Position numbers and translations under genes: made by a program
In this document: positions 1 to 9,400 of the stretch, piece by piece
Numbering within the stretch: the stretch's first letter is position 1
Layout of the letters: the number at the start of each line of letters is the position of its first letter
The notes under the pieces: model-generated
Told to the model about the DNA's origin: nothing
Databases searched by the model: none
The model's input: the letters and a program-made list of their open reading frames with translations, nothing else
Assembly (NCBI RefSeq): GCF_000611645.1
Contig: NW_014012005.1
Location: 1-12,111 of the forward strand
Source: Monoraphidium neglectum
Taxonomy: Eukaryota; Chlorophyta; Chlorophyceae; Sphaeropleales; Selenastraceae
Reading direction: 5' to 3'
Length of the DNA stretch: 12,111 nt

Positions 1-370
1 GGGCAGGAGGGTGCAGACAGGCATGGGCGTGCCGGCATTGGTGCGGCAGGGCGCTGCAAGGAGGCAGCAGCGGCTGCGAGGGCGCGGCACCGTCTGCAAG
101 GGGTCCGCCGTTTGAGATGTTTTGATGGTGCTGCAGGTGCTGGCGCAGGCGGGCGCTGCGGACGCCTGGGCGGGGGCGCCCGTTCCAGAGCATCCGCCGC
201 AGCTTCAAGGGCCAGACGGGCCTGGCGGCCGCGACCGACGCTGCCACGACATGCAACGACGTGACCCGAGCGAGACCCACCAGGTGCCCTGCTGCTCGCC
301 GTGCCCTGCGCCGGCTGCTCATGCGTCCGCCCCCCTCCCCCTTTCCCCGTCCCCGGCGCCCGCCGCTCAC
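1..370 (-). other. Intron 2 of the phosphatase-like gene, possibly with the start of exon 3
   Basis: This stretch begins, on the minus strand, with a good donor (CC|GTGAGC at 370). Several acceptors would allow exon 3. One at 221 (GCCGCCAG|GCCCGT) has the right phase and opens a frame to the window edge, starting PVWPLKLRRML. It does not resemble what I expect next in this family, so I leave it uncalled. The plus-strand frames here look like shadows. Confidence 0.35.
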
Positions 371-1187
371 GGCGTGCGCGCGGCAGCGATGAGCTCCGCG
401 ACCGCCTTGTACGGCATGAACCCGTTAACACCGCCGATCCGCATCTCGGCCTGCGGCGGCAGCTCGGCCTGCAGGCTCACAAACACGTGGGGCCCCGCGG
501 ATATGATGGCGTCGAGCTGCGCCTCTCCCTGGTCGTGGCTGGCGCAGCGAGAGGGCTCGATGTAAGGATAGCGGCCGACGAGCAGCGCGCCGGGCAGCAG
601 CCAGTTGGCGTAAGAGGCGAAGGCTGTGGCGGCCTCGTAGGCGGCTGGGCGGGGGTGGTGGGGAGGGGGAAGGCGGGGGTAAGCGCAGGCGAGATTGTGT
701 CAGGGTTAGGTTGAGAGGGCGGGCGCGAGGGAGTTGAATGTAATGCGCGTGGAACGTGGCTGTAATGGCAATTGCATGAGGGCTGCAGAGTGTGGGCTGG
801 CGCGCACGTGCGTCCTGCAGCGCACCGTGCGGGTTGCCGCTGGCCGCGGCAAAGCACGTCAGTCAGGCAGGCGCACTGCACCGAGCTGCTCCATTCGTCA
901 CGCACACACCGCTCCTCACCATCTAGCGGGGGCAGCTGAGGAAGGTTAGGGGACTCAACGCCAACGGTCGCCTGAAGCGTCTCCACCTGCTGCGCCTGGC
1001 ACCGCTGCGCGTGCTGCCGCTTCACCACAGGTGTGCTGCGCGATGGGCTGGCCGAACCCCACACATGAGCGGCCGTGCTGCTGCGGTGAAGAGATACGCA
1101 TTTCGCCGGTACAAAGAACAATCCGGGCGTGGCCCGAGCGCGCGTTGGCCGCGCGGCCCGAGACGAGGAGACTACAGAGGCCCTCAT
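371..1187 (-). CDS. Phosphatase-like protein, 5' part (exons 1-2), runs off the left edge
   Basis: Exon 1 is 1187-920 and exon 2 is 644-371. Exon 1 starts at the first real ATG (MRASVVSSSRAARPTRAR) and ends GATG|GTGAGG in phase 1. Exon 2 follows CGCCCAG and joins in phase (…LPPLD-A-AYEAA…), ending CC|GTGAGC in phase 2. The first 65 or so residues are rich in Arg, Ser and Ala with few acids, as in an algal plastid or mitochondrial transit peptide. The body reads SYANWLLPGALLVGRYPYIE, then HVFVSLQAELPPQ and GVNGFMPYKA. I recognise this from memory as the opening of a plant/algal/protist tyrosine-phosphatase-like family (NW-LPG-GRYP, then F-SLQAE). The catalytic Cys-X5-Arg loop would lie in exons beyond the window and is not seen, so phosphatase activity is inference. 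Exon 3 could not be placed in 1-370. Confidence 0.6.
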
Positions 1188-3100
1188 ACTTGAACGTTGG
1201 CCTGAATTATTTGAATCTTGATCAACAAGAGAAATTGAGTTGGTGGAAGCGTGTGAGCAACCTTGGATCTCTGCCACCGACCGTTCAACAGATCACAGCA
1301 TTGGCCCTGTGAGCCAAAGCGCACTTCCTTCATCCACATCACAGATCTCAATTACTCCGTCACATTTGGCTGGCTGCAAGGCTTTGCCAACCACGGTCAG
1401 CCGCGGTCAACCCACAGCTCTCATCCACAGCTGCACCAGCACGCACACCCTGCCGCAAAATGAGTGCGCGGGGCGGCTGCTGTTGCAGCAGCTGGGTGTC
1501 AGCCGCGTCAGCCAAGGCCAGGGCGCTGCTGGGAAAGCAAAGCTGGCAGGCGGTTGCCATTGGCATGTCTCTCGTGCTCACAGCACCACGCAGTTCGGCC
1601 ACGGCCGTGTGTGCGACACCGCTAGTGGTCCCACCAGCTGCCCACCTTACCAGGCATTCACTGCTCAGCGCCAGCGAGGCTGCCAATCGTTGTGTTGAGA
1701 CCCATTTAGCAGAGCTGCTCAGGCACTCCGCGCCTGTTCTTGTGCTATGAGCCGGCCTGCGAGGAACTTGTTGACTGCTAGATGAACCACATGGTGCCTA
1801 GTCAGCGACCACGCACAACCCGCGCAGCCAGCGACTGCAAATGGTTCGTTCACGCAATCGAAGGGGTCAAAGGGCCAAAAGGGTTCGGATCATCAGTCAT
1901 GGCAGATTGCTTTGGAGGGACCAGTTATTGTGCCGCGTGTCGTGCCTGCCTTGAACTGTGCCATAGTGCCGTCGCCGCGCTCATCTCTTGACTGACAGCG
2001 CAAGCATCAGTGGCCTGGTCTTTTGGGGTCGCCAGCTGCCACAGCGGCCTCACCAATAGACGAGCAGAGGCCCCTGTTATGGATTCCGGGCGCATCCTCT
2101 TGACGTCACGCGCTTTCCCTGCATGCGGCATCTATTGCTGCAGTAGAGTAGAGTCAAGTAGGCCGGGCTCTGGACACTCAGTGAGTGTCAAGGTTGGGCG
2201 CAAGGGTCAGGGCACCGCCCGCTCCCCCACTGCCTCAACTCTGAGGGACCCCAGGTAGGGGACCCCTGCTGGGTGCACAAGGGCCCTCAAGTGACGCCCT
2301 CAGGCTGCCCCTTGCGGTGTCGCCTTGCGCACGCCTTACATCTATGACATCGAATGGACAGGTTCAGAACTCATGTGGCCGTGCGGGTGTACAGGTGCCC
2401 TGCAGGGTGCGCCAGCTGGTGCACCAGGCCCCGCCCCATTGGTCAATATGGGATGCATACAGTACAATGTTGTCTTCAAAATGCATAAATCCCTTTTAAC
2501 GGAGGTGCTGAGGCCATCACCAGCCACCCTGTTATGAGCCGCCCGTGGAGCGTTGTGGTTTGGGTGACGTGCCAGCTGCGGAAGTTGGTGCGGAAAGTTG
2601 ACAGCCATTTGGGCAGCACTAGCTCTGCAGCTGGCGGCGACATGTGCGGACAGCCTAGGTTGCGCAGCATAAGCAACAAATAATTATCGATGTGGTTTCG
2701 CTATCTGGATCAAAACGGCGCATGTGGGCCGAAAAGAATGGCGTGGGGCTGCAGAGAAGGTCGAGGTGTCCGTTTGGCAGGCCCATGGGCGGCTTTCAAA
2801 ACATCCACGCCCAGTGCTTGCGCAAGGTTCGGGAACACCGGTTTTTCATTTCTGTGAATGTAAAACTCGTTGCATCCCTTTAGACAACGCCGGCGGTGGG
2901 CCAGCCGTCCTTCATCACCCTGACCCAAGCTGCCGTTCATCGCTACCGTAGAGTGAGATACAAAATATTACGTTTGGATTTTTGATGTGGCACGGTTGCC
3001 TGGCGCTGACATGGCTCATGTGGCCTGCCAGCTCACCCCCGCGCCTTCTCGCCCCTTCTGGTCGTACTGTACTTCGCCTGCCGGTGCACGCAAGTTCGTC
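1188..3100. other. Intergenic stretch, no supported gene
   Basis: About 1.9 kb of less GC-rich sequence. The longest open frames on either strand are 60-150 codons. The 108-codon minus frame ending at 1360 begins at TTG, not ATG. I see no domain motif, no tRNA or rRNA signature and no convincing chain of exons. The 5' part must hold the promoter of the phosphatase-like gene (upstream of 1187), but no clear TATA box is visible there. A short perfect hairpin lies at 2173-2189. Confidence 0.5.
2173..2189. repeat. Short perfect palindrome (8-1-8)
   Basis: GACACTCA-G-TGAGTGTC is a perfect inverted repeat with one central base. It is isolated in intergenic DNA with no T-run or TATA next to it. It could be a factor binding site or chance. 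Confidence 0.5.
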
Positions 3101-3104
3101 TGCA

Positions 3105-3110
3105 TATAAA
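3105..3110 (+). promoter_or_regulatory. TATA box (TATAAA) upstream of the 3185 ORF
   Basis: The sequence GCATATAAACG carries an exact TATAAA 75 bases before the ATG at 3185. That spacing predicts a transcription start near 3135-3145 and a 5' leader of about 40-50 bases. It is the clearest TATA motif I noticed placed next to an ORF in this window. Its value depends on the downstream ORF being real. Confidence 0.4.
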
Positions 3111-3184
3111 CGTTCGCTGCTGACGCCTTGACACTACGCACCTGGCGCCTCACCCACAGGCCGGCCACCAGTCTCGAGCAGGAC

Positions 3185-3631
3185 ATGCTGCAGCGAGCAG
3201 CAAGCTGGGGCCGCCAGCAGGGCGGCGCCCCCCTTCAGAGGAAGGCCAGCAGCACGGCCACACGAGCGGCGGACGACGACAGCAAGGCCTGTCGGGATGC
3301 TGCGGCAGCGTCGCCACCCGTCACGGGGGCACCGGCAGCGCGAGGTGCCAAGCGGCAGCTTCCTGCTGCATGGGCCGCGGTGCACCACGCACGCACGGTG
3401 GCCGCGCTTCAGGAAAGCCTGACGGCCGGCGCAGACTCTGTTGCCCCCCATAAGCTTCCAGACAGCTGGCTCAGGTTTGCGGCAAAGCGAAAGGCGGGAT
3501 TGAAGATGAGCCGCCTCTCCCGCACCGCTTTTGCGGGTGCGGGACGCAGCAGCAGTGGCGGTGGTGGCGACGGGGGCGCAGATGTGGCCATGATTAGCTC
3601 GGCGGGTGCCCTGACGCACGCGCACAATTGA
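3185..3631 (+). CDS. Hypothetical protein, 148 aa, possible organelle leader
   Basis: An open frame of 149 codons with a true ATG and a TGA stop, 75 bases downstream of a TATA box. I do not recognise the product. The N-terminus (MLQRAASWGRQQGGAPLQRK) is rich in Arg, Ala, Ser and Gln with few acidic residues until a DDD at about residue 32, which resembles a mitochondrial or plastid targeting leader. The middle (AAWAAVHHARTVAALQESL) could form a helix and is followed by a basic stretch (RFAAKRKAGLKMSRLSR). The tail is low-complexity, with a serine and glycine run (RSSSGGGGDGG). Third codon positions favour G/C. The minus strand is also open over the same span, which weakens the call. An acceptor-like CACCCACAG at about 3162 leaves open that this is a downstream exon. 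Confidence 0.4.
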   Translation: MLQRAASWGRQQGGAPLQRKASSTATRAADDDSKACRDAAAASPPVTGAPAARGAKRQLPAAWAAVHHARTVAALQESLTAGADSVAPHKLPDSWLRFAAKRKAGLKMSRLSRTAFAGAGRSSSGGGGDGGADVAMISSAGALTHAHN

Positions 3632-4519
3632 CGTCTCTCCAATGGCCCAGGACCCTGGTGCCTTTGCCGATTGGGCTACAGGTTGTGTGGGTCAACCACC
3701 GCCCGGGCGCGCGTTCCCCGCTCCTGCCCTGGCACCTGAGCAGGCGATCGCACCACAATGCAATGCGCTTCTAGCAGCGAGCCTCAGGGGCACGCAGCCA
3801 TGAGAAAGGCGTGCAGGTCCAACTTTTCACGGCCCACTCTCGCCATCTTCACCGCACAGCGCCGCGTTCAGACGAGATGGCGCGCGGACGCATGCAGCGC
3901 CCGTGCGTTGGTGGTGCCCGCCCCTCGCGTCGATGCGCAACGCCACCCTTCTTGTTGTTGTCGTGCGGGCGAGCCTCTAGTAGCCTTCCATCCTGATGCT
4001 TCGACATACTATTTAGTGGACTTGCTGGCCCCAGGGCTGCACGGAAGGATGCCACACATGTGGTGCTTCTCATCGCCCCCCACCTCCCCGCTGCGTTGCT
4101 GACAGCAGCTACGGGCGCGCCGTGCCGCGCAGGCGGTAAGCCTCATTTTACGGAAGGCGCTGTTGCTGGTGCCTGCAATTGCGCGCGGTTGTTGCCATCA
4201 GTTCAGTAGCTGCGGTTGCCAATCAATATCACAGGCATTGCCTCGCCCACGTGCAAGCTTGTGCCCCATGCAGCTGTCTTCCGTTTCAAGGCAATCGACG
4301 GGGCCCCTTGCGCCGCCCGCTGCGCTTCGCTTCCAAAATTGCTGATGCTTTGATGGAGCAGGGCATTTGAGACGCAGTCCGACAGCCGGACCCGGCTCGA
4401 GCACGCTGCCTCGCACATGTTGATGAAACTGCAATCACGTTTGGAGCGGCTTAACAACGCCAGGCGCTGCAACAGCGCGCGCGTGCATCCCTAGGAGTTC
4501 TTTGGTTGCCGCCATTCAT
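3632..4519. other. Intergenic stretch, no supported gene
   Basis: Only short overlapping frames in several registers, the longest about 114 codons on the plus strand from 3758. None shows a domain, a consistent codon pattern or neighbouring exons in phase. I see no RNA gene or repeat here. Confidence 0.45.
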
Positions 4520-5344
4520 TTATTGACCCATCAACCCCCGTCGATGGCTTTGGGCGCGACTACCTGCGCATGTGCCAACTGTGCACGCACAGCTGCGTCG
4601 CAAACGGCGTCTGGCTTCTAGTGTCGTGCGCACCCAAATGGACGCGCCTGCTGCATTTATGCTCCAAAGGCGACGGCGCAGCGGAGACCGATGCCGTCGC
4701 GCTTGCCAGGGCTGCGTTGGCGGCTCCGCGGCTGTGGCGACCAAGGCCTCAAACCTCGCCCTCGCCCGCCCTGCCAGGAGGGCCGTAGAGCCTGCGCACC
4801 CCATGCAGGCCCTTGGATGCATGGGGGTTCCTGGAGAGGCACGCTGAGGCACGCCCAGCGCACGCCGCAGCATGGATGGTCCGCCAAACGCGGCGATCCT
4901 GCTCGTGCGCGCGCCCCATTTCATGGCTACGTCGCTCGCAGCACACAGCCGTGGCGCACACGAGTGCTCGTGCGGGCTGCAAATGCTCAATGCGTGCGAA
5001 GCGGGCTCGGCGTCAAGAGCCGCCCCGTCCAGTGACCGGAAACACGCACAAGGGATTTCATGGCCCCTGACAAGCAGGGGCTGACCCCCGCGCCTACCTA
5101 CACGACTGCCTGCCACTGCCTGCCCCCTGCTGGTACACTTATACAAACTGAAAGCGTCCTGCAAGAGTGCCGCCGCGCTTGTCGGGCTGTTCCACACTTG
5201 TTGCCATGGCTGCACCCGCGCCCTCGTCGCCGGCAGCGCGCCGCCTCGCGTCCCCTCCTTCAATCTGGCCCGTATCGCGTCTCCCTGGCTCTCCGCCCCT
5301 GCGGCCAGGCCGCCCCTGCGACGCCTGCCGTTTGTGCCTGCCAT
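4520..5344 (-). CDS. Hypothetical ORF, 274 aa
   Basis: The longest uninterrupted frame supported by a real ATG here. The start at 5344 (GTCCGCATGG) is chosen because the open frame further upstream has no ATG; the stop is TAA at 4522-4520. Third positions are mostly G/C throughout, as expected for coding sequence in this genome. In the 5' third (about 5160-5340) the plus-strand frame in the complementary register is also open, but it has no upstream ATG. The protein starts MAGTNGRRRRGGLAAGAESQ, has scattered cysteines and a very basic C-terminal part. I recognise no domain, signal peptide or membrane segment. In GC-rich DNA a chance frame of this length is possible, so this may not be a gene. 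Two TGTAA motifs lie nearby at 5486-5500 on the plus strand, which does not help a minus-strand model. Confidence 0.3.
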   Translation of the reverse strand: MAGTNGRRRRGGLAAGAESQGDAIRARLKEGTRGGALPATRARVQPWQQVWNSPTSAAALLQDAFSLYKCTSRGQAVAGSRVGRRGGQPLLVRGHEIPCACFRSLDGAALDAEPASHALSICSPHEHSCAPRLCAASDVAMKWGARTSRIAAFGGPSMLRRALGVPQRASPGTPMHPRACMGCAGSTALLAGRARARFEALVATAAEPPTQPWQARRHRSPLRRRLWSINAAGASIWVRTTLEARRRLRRSCACTVGTCAGSRAQSHRRGLMGQ

Positions 5345-6416
5345 GCGGACCCCCTCTCCTCTTGTCACTTGTAAACTCCTGCGGCACCGTGTTGCAGTCG
5401 GCTGGCAACTGCAGCAGAGCGGAATCTGTGGCGGAACAAAGAATAATACATGGCACAAGGGCCGTATGATAGTACTGGGAGTGTTACTGTAATGTTATGT
5501 AATCGCTGCAGCGAGCAGCTTCCCACGCGAGCCGCGCCCACAGGGTGGCAGCCCGGTCAAGACCTGAGCGCCTCGTGGAGGCCGGCGGGCACTGCCACTG
5601 CCTTGGCAAGCCAGGGGGGGGCAATGCACCACATTGCGAGCCCTGCTGGACCAGCCGCGCTGGGGAACAACCAGGTGCGGCATGCCAGGGGAAGCAGCGC
5701 CATTGTTCTGTGCGTGCAGCGGTTGCTGTGTGGAGTGGGTCGGCGCGGGAGCAGCCGTGCACCAGCAGCATCAGGAGGAGCGGTGGCATTCAGCGACACC
5801 ATGGACAAGTCGGCCGCAGAGGGAGGCGACCTGACCGGTTGTGAACCATATTCTTCAGGCCCATTCCCACAGGGGCAGGGCGTGCCAGATCAATAAGCTC
5901 GGTCAATTCACAGTCAACCCAAGTTAAAGAAGAACAGCAGCAACCACACGCAAACTGTGCGATGCCTGTTGAGTCGCTCGGTGTTGTCAGGTGTATCCAA
6001 GATCGTGAGGGTCGACCTGCAACTCAATTCGTGCCGTCTTGAAGCAAGGAATGCTTGCGTGTGAGTCAGCCAACAGTTGCGCAGCAAGCAGCTGTGCATC
6101 GATGCTCATGAAGCGAAAGCAATGGCGCGCCACGCAGAAAGTGTATCTTACTCGCGGGTGCACGTGCGAAGGAGCAGAATGTGAGGGCGCGGGCTCGACG
6201 CCGGCTCTGCTGCCCGCCTGACCAGTCACCGCCTTTGAGGCACACCCATTCCGGGGCGGCAGCGCCTCGCGGGCGCCCTCCGCCCTGGGACCGTCGTCCA
6301 TCCAGGCCTGTCCTGAGAGTGCCCGCGCTGCTGGCCGCGTCAAACGGTGTTGCAGCAACGCCCGCGCTGCAGGGCGACGGCCGTGTCGCGCTGCAGTGCA
6401 CACAGCCACGTGCATT
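5345..6416. other. Intergenic stretch and 3' flank of the monooxygenase gene
   Basis: No supported gene. A 148-codon plus-strand frame (5450-5896) has an ATG but no recognisable content. The 3' end of the monooxygenase mRNA (minus strand, below 6417) must lie here. I find no TGTAA, the usual chlorophyte poly(A) signal, in the first 120 bases after its stop. Two plus-strand TGTAA motifs sit at 5486-5500. Confidence 0.4.
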
Positions 6417-9400
6417 CTACAGGATCTTGATGTCTGCAATTTGCGCACGAGGGAGCGTGGAGGTTGATGGGTTTGGAGTGTTCCCCGGGTAGCTAGCTTG
6501 ATGGAATGCACTGCCAGTCGCGCGCAGGCCGCCGGGGGGCGGGGGGGCCCACATTCACCAAGGGGCCTGCATGCACGTGTACGCCCTCAACACCCCTACT
6601 ATTACTTCAACACTGCCTGGTTGCACTCGCGCACCCGCGCAGTTCCAGAACTCCTCTGGCTGCGGCCTGCAGCAGGCGTCGAGTTTAGAGCGGGTGTGAG
6701 GCACGCGGGCGCAGATCAGTCGGTGCGACTGCTGCACGCACCGCACAACAGCTCAGATGCCTGCGGTCTGCGGTCTGCGATCGGTGGTCTGTGCCTGCAT
6801 GCAAATTCAACCTGTTTCAATCCCTTGCCCCGTCGCTGGACGCATTCCAAAATCTCAATTCCTCTCATCCGTGCTTCTCCGACCCGCTCCTGCCTGTCGT
6901 CCTTCCCTCGAGATGGACCCAGATCCTCCCTTGAGCTCAACGCAAGCGAGATGCTCACGTGCCCGGCTCCCCGCAGTAGGCCATGCTTGACAGGTAGGTA
7001 CCAGCATACTTGGGGTTGCGCCGGCAGTCGGGGTAGTACCGATCGCGCTGCGGTGCGGAACATCAATTGAGAGGGCACGCATGGCGCTCGGCGGGAGGCG
7101 TGGCAAATAGTAGGAGCTGCAACGAGGGGTGTGTGTTGGGGGCATGCCGGGGGCGCAGGACGGCGGGCGGCTCAGGGCCAAAGGGGTAGCGTGCAGATGC
7201 AGGCTGGCGCTGTGTCTATCGTGTGGCTAAAGAGCATCTCTCACCTTGAGGCAGGGGGGGTGACACTTGTGGCCGGTGACGTACTGCGTTCACGGCATAT
7301 TGGGCAAGGATCCCAGCACATGGGGGTGAGGGTGGACATCGGTCCAGCAGAACACAGATTTTGTGCATTCCATCCCACCGGTGAGGCTTTGCTTGATGTT
7401 GGCGCTGCAACCCCAGGGGGAAATCAAGCCCCAATAGGGGCGCCTTGATTCATCCATGCTCACGTGCCACTGCAGGATGCACTTGTCGCACTTGAAGCCG
7501 GGGGGCAGCTTGAACTTCACCGCGTACACAGGGGTCCCCTCAAAGCGGGTACACCACTTCCAGTAGCCGCTGGCAATGCAGGGGCAAAGGTGGAGTGCGA
7601 GTGGGCGGCCGAAGAGAGACACTGGGTCTTGTGTAGGACCATGGGGGGGACATGTGCGTGAACAGGGCCTTGCCTGCAGAGTGCGAGCTGTCATCGTGCC
7701 CTGTGACCCCCCTGCCTCAAGATAAGAGATACTCTTTAGCCACACGGTAGACACAGCGCCAGCCTGCATCTGCACGCTCCCCCTTGGCCCTGAGCCGCCC
7801 GCCGTTCTGCGCCCCCGGCATGCCCCCCCCCCGGGCATGCCCCCAACACACAGCAGGGGGGGTGACACTTGTGGCCGGTGACGTACTGCGGTCACGCCCT
7901 CACCAGTCCACGTGCGGCTGGCGGTACCAGCGGAAGTTGCTCCAAACCTCGGCCGGGCGCAGGTTCTCTCCCAGAGACCCGCCGTTGAAGCGGCTGCCCT
8001 CGACAACCTTGGGCAGCTGCGGGTCAGGGATTAGGTGGTGCAGGCGCCGCCACAGTCGGATGTTGATTTGGCGGACAGCTGGGGTGCTGGGCGGACGGAC
8101 TCGAAGGCTGAGGGGCAAGGGTTGTGAGTAGGCATGGACGCTGACAGCGCGAGCAAGCGCGTGGCTGCGGCAAAAAGGAGCATGCTCCCTCGCCGGGGGC
8201 GGGAGTGGCCGGCGCTGCGGCGCACTCACGTCCCAGGTGTCGCCCTTGCCGTCAGGCCTGCGCATCAGCGCGACGCGAGGGTTGCATAGTCGCTCAGGGT
8301 TCTACTGCAGCACGACGTGCTGTGCAAGGGCAACACTAGCTGGGGGCATGCAGGACGGCAGCTACGGAGGGCCGCCCCCTGGGCCGCTCCCTCTTACCCT
8401 GCCTGCTGGTTGAGCATCCAAGCCCCTGGCACCTACTTCGGCCCCTAGCATTAGAAGCACAAACGCAGCCCATGTGACCGCGCCACACGCTGGGGGGGTG
8501 ATGGGCTCTGCATTCCACTTACCGCTGCAGGGCGATGCACTCCTTCTCGGTCTTGGCCGACAGGGGGCACACGTTGAAGTTGAAGCGGCCGTACTGCGGC
8601 GCATGCCAAGATCAGCGCAGGTGTGATAAGTTTGAGCCTTGCTTGTTGGGGTTTGGGGCCTGCCGTTGACATGGCCGACACTTGCGCCGCAATGAAAAGG
8701 CTGTCATCAATAAAACAATTCCGGTGCAGGTGACGCATGTGCTTTGGATTTGAAGGCAGCCCTTCCATTCACACCGACCAGGTCAGTCAACTCACGTGAT
8801 TGGTGGTGATCATCACGTGGATCTCAATTGTCGAGCCAGACTTGTACACCTCTGTGAGGTTTGCAAATGTTGGGGGCGCAAACGAGGGCAGGTGTCGCCA
8901 ATCGTGCGGCGCAGTGTGTCAATTGGGGCGTGTGCATCGTGCGACCCTGTGGCTGCATGAGGGACTGCTCACGGTATGGCCCAAACCCGATCTTGGGTTC
9001 CGGGCTAAATCTGCAACGCACTGCTTGCCGACACACCAACTGCCAAGTCACCCCAACAGGTTCACACACACACTCCCGCGTCCGCCCGCTCAACTCCCAA
9101 GATGCAACCCTTTCCGCAGCTGCCTGCACCTTCCGCCAGCCCCGCCCGTTCCCTAGTCACCCCCAGCTTCAGGCCGCCTGCCCCTCGACCATCCGCACCC
9201 TGGATGGGGCCTGGCCGCATGAACTGCTGCTTCCCGTCGTCTGCAGGGTCGCCGCACAGGCCGTGGCGGCCGCCCTTCTGCCCAACAACGTGGTAGCCGC
9301 CGGCGCTGAGGCCGTCCGGCCTGCATGTGCGCCGCGGGGGAGGTGGATATCCGGGTTGGTTCAGCTGGGCTCATCTCCCGCGTCGGCTGCATGAATTGCT

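Noticed and set aside
477..1277. 266-codon minus-strand frame read as one exon
   Set aside because: It begins at GTG, not ATG. Beyond 920 it leaves the splice-supported frame, turns into Pro-rich intron and antisense sequence, and overlaps exon 2 in the wrong register. The real start is the ATG at 1187.
1360..1686. 108-codon minus-strand frame with coding-like codons
   Set aside because: It starts at TTG. Starting from the first internal ATG it is only about 68 residues, with no domain or neighbouring exon.
5111..5490. Plus-strand frame reading …CCHGCTRALVAGSAPPRV… with two TGTAA motifs after it
   Set aside because: Its G/C-rich third positions are explained by the minus-strand ORF in the complementary register. 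It has no upstream ATG and no good acceptor.
7290..8006. 238-codon minus-strand frame read as a single protein
   Set aside because: Only 7569-7464 of it is true coding sequence (exon 7); the rest is introns 6 and 7 and the wrong register of exon 6.
8230..8319. In-frame TAG and apparent phase clash near exon 5, first read as a pseudogene or recoded stop
   Set aside because: Using the acceptor at 8258 (GCGCAG|G) and the GTGCGC donor restores the frame across exons 4-6, so no recoding or frameshift is needed. The gene ends in an ordinary TAG.
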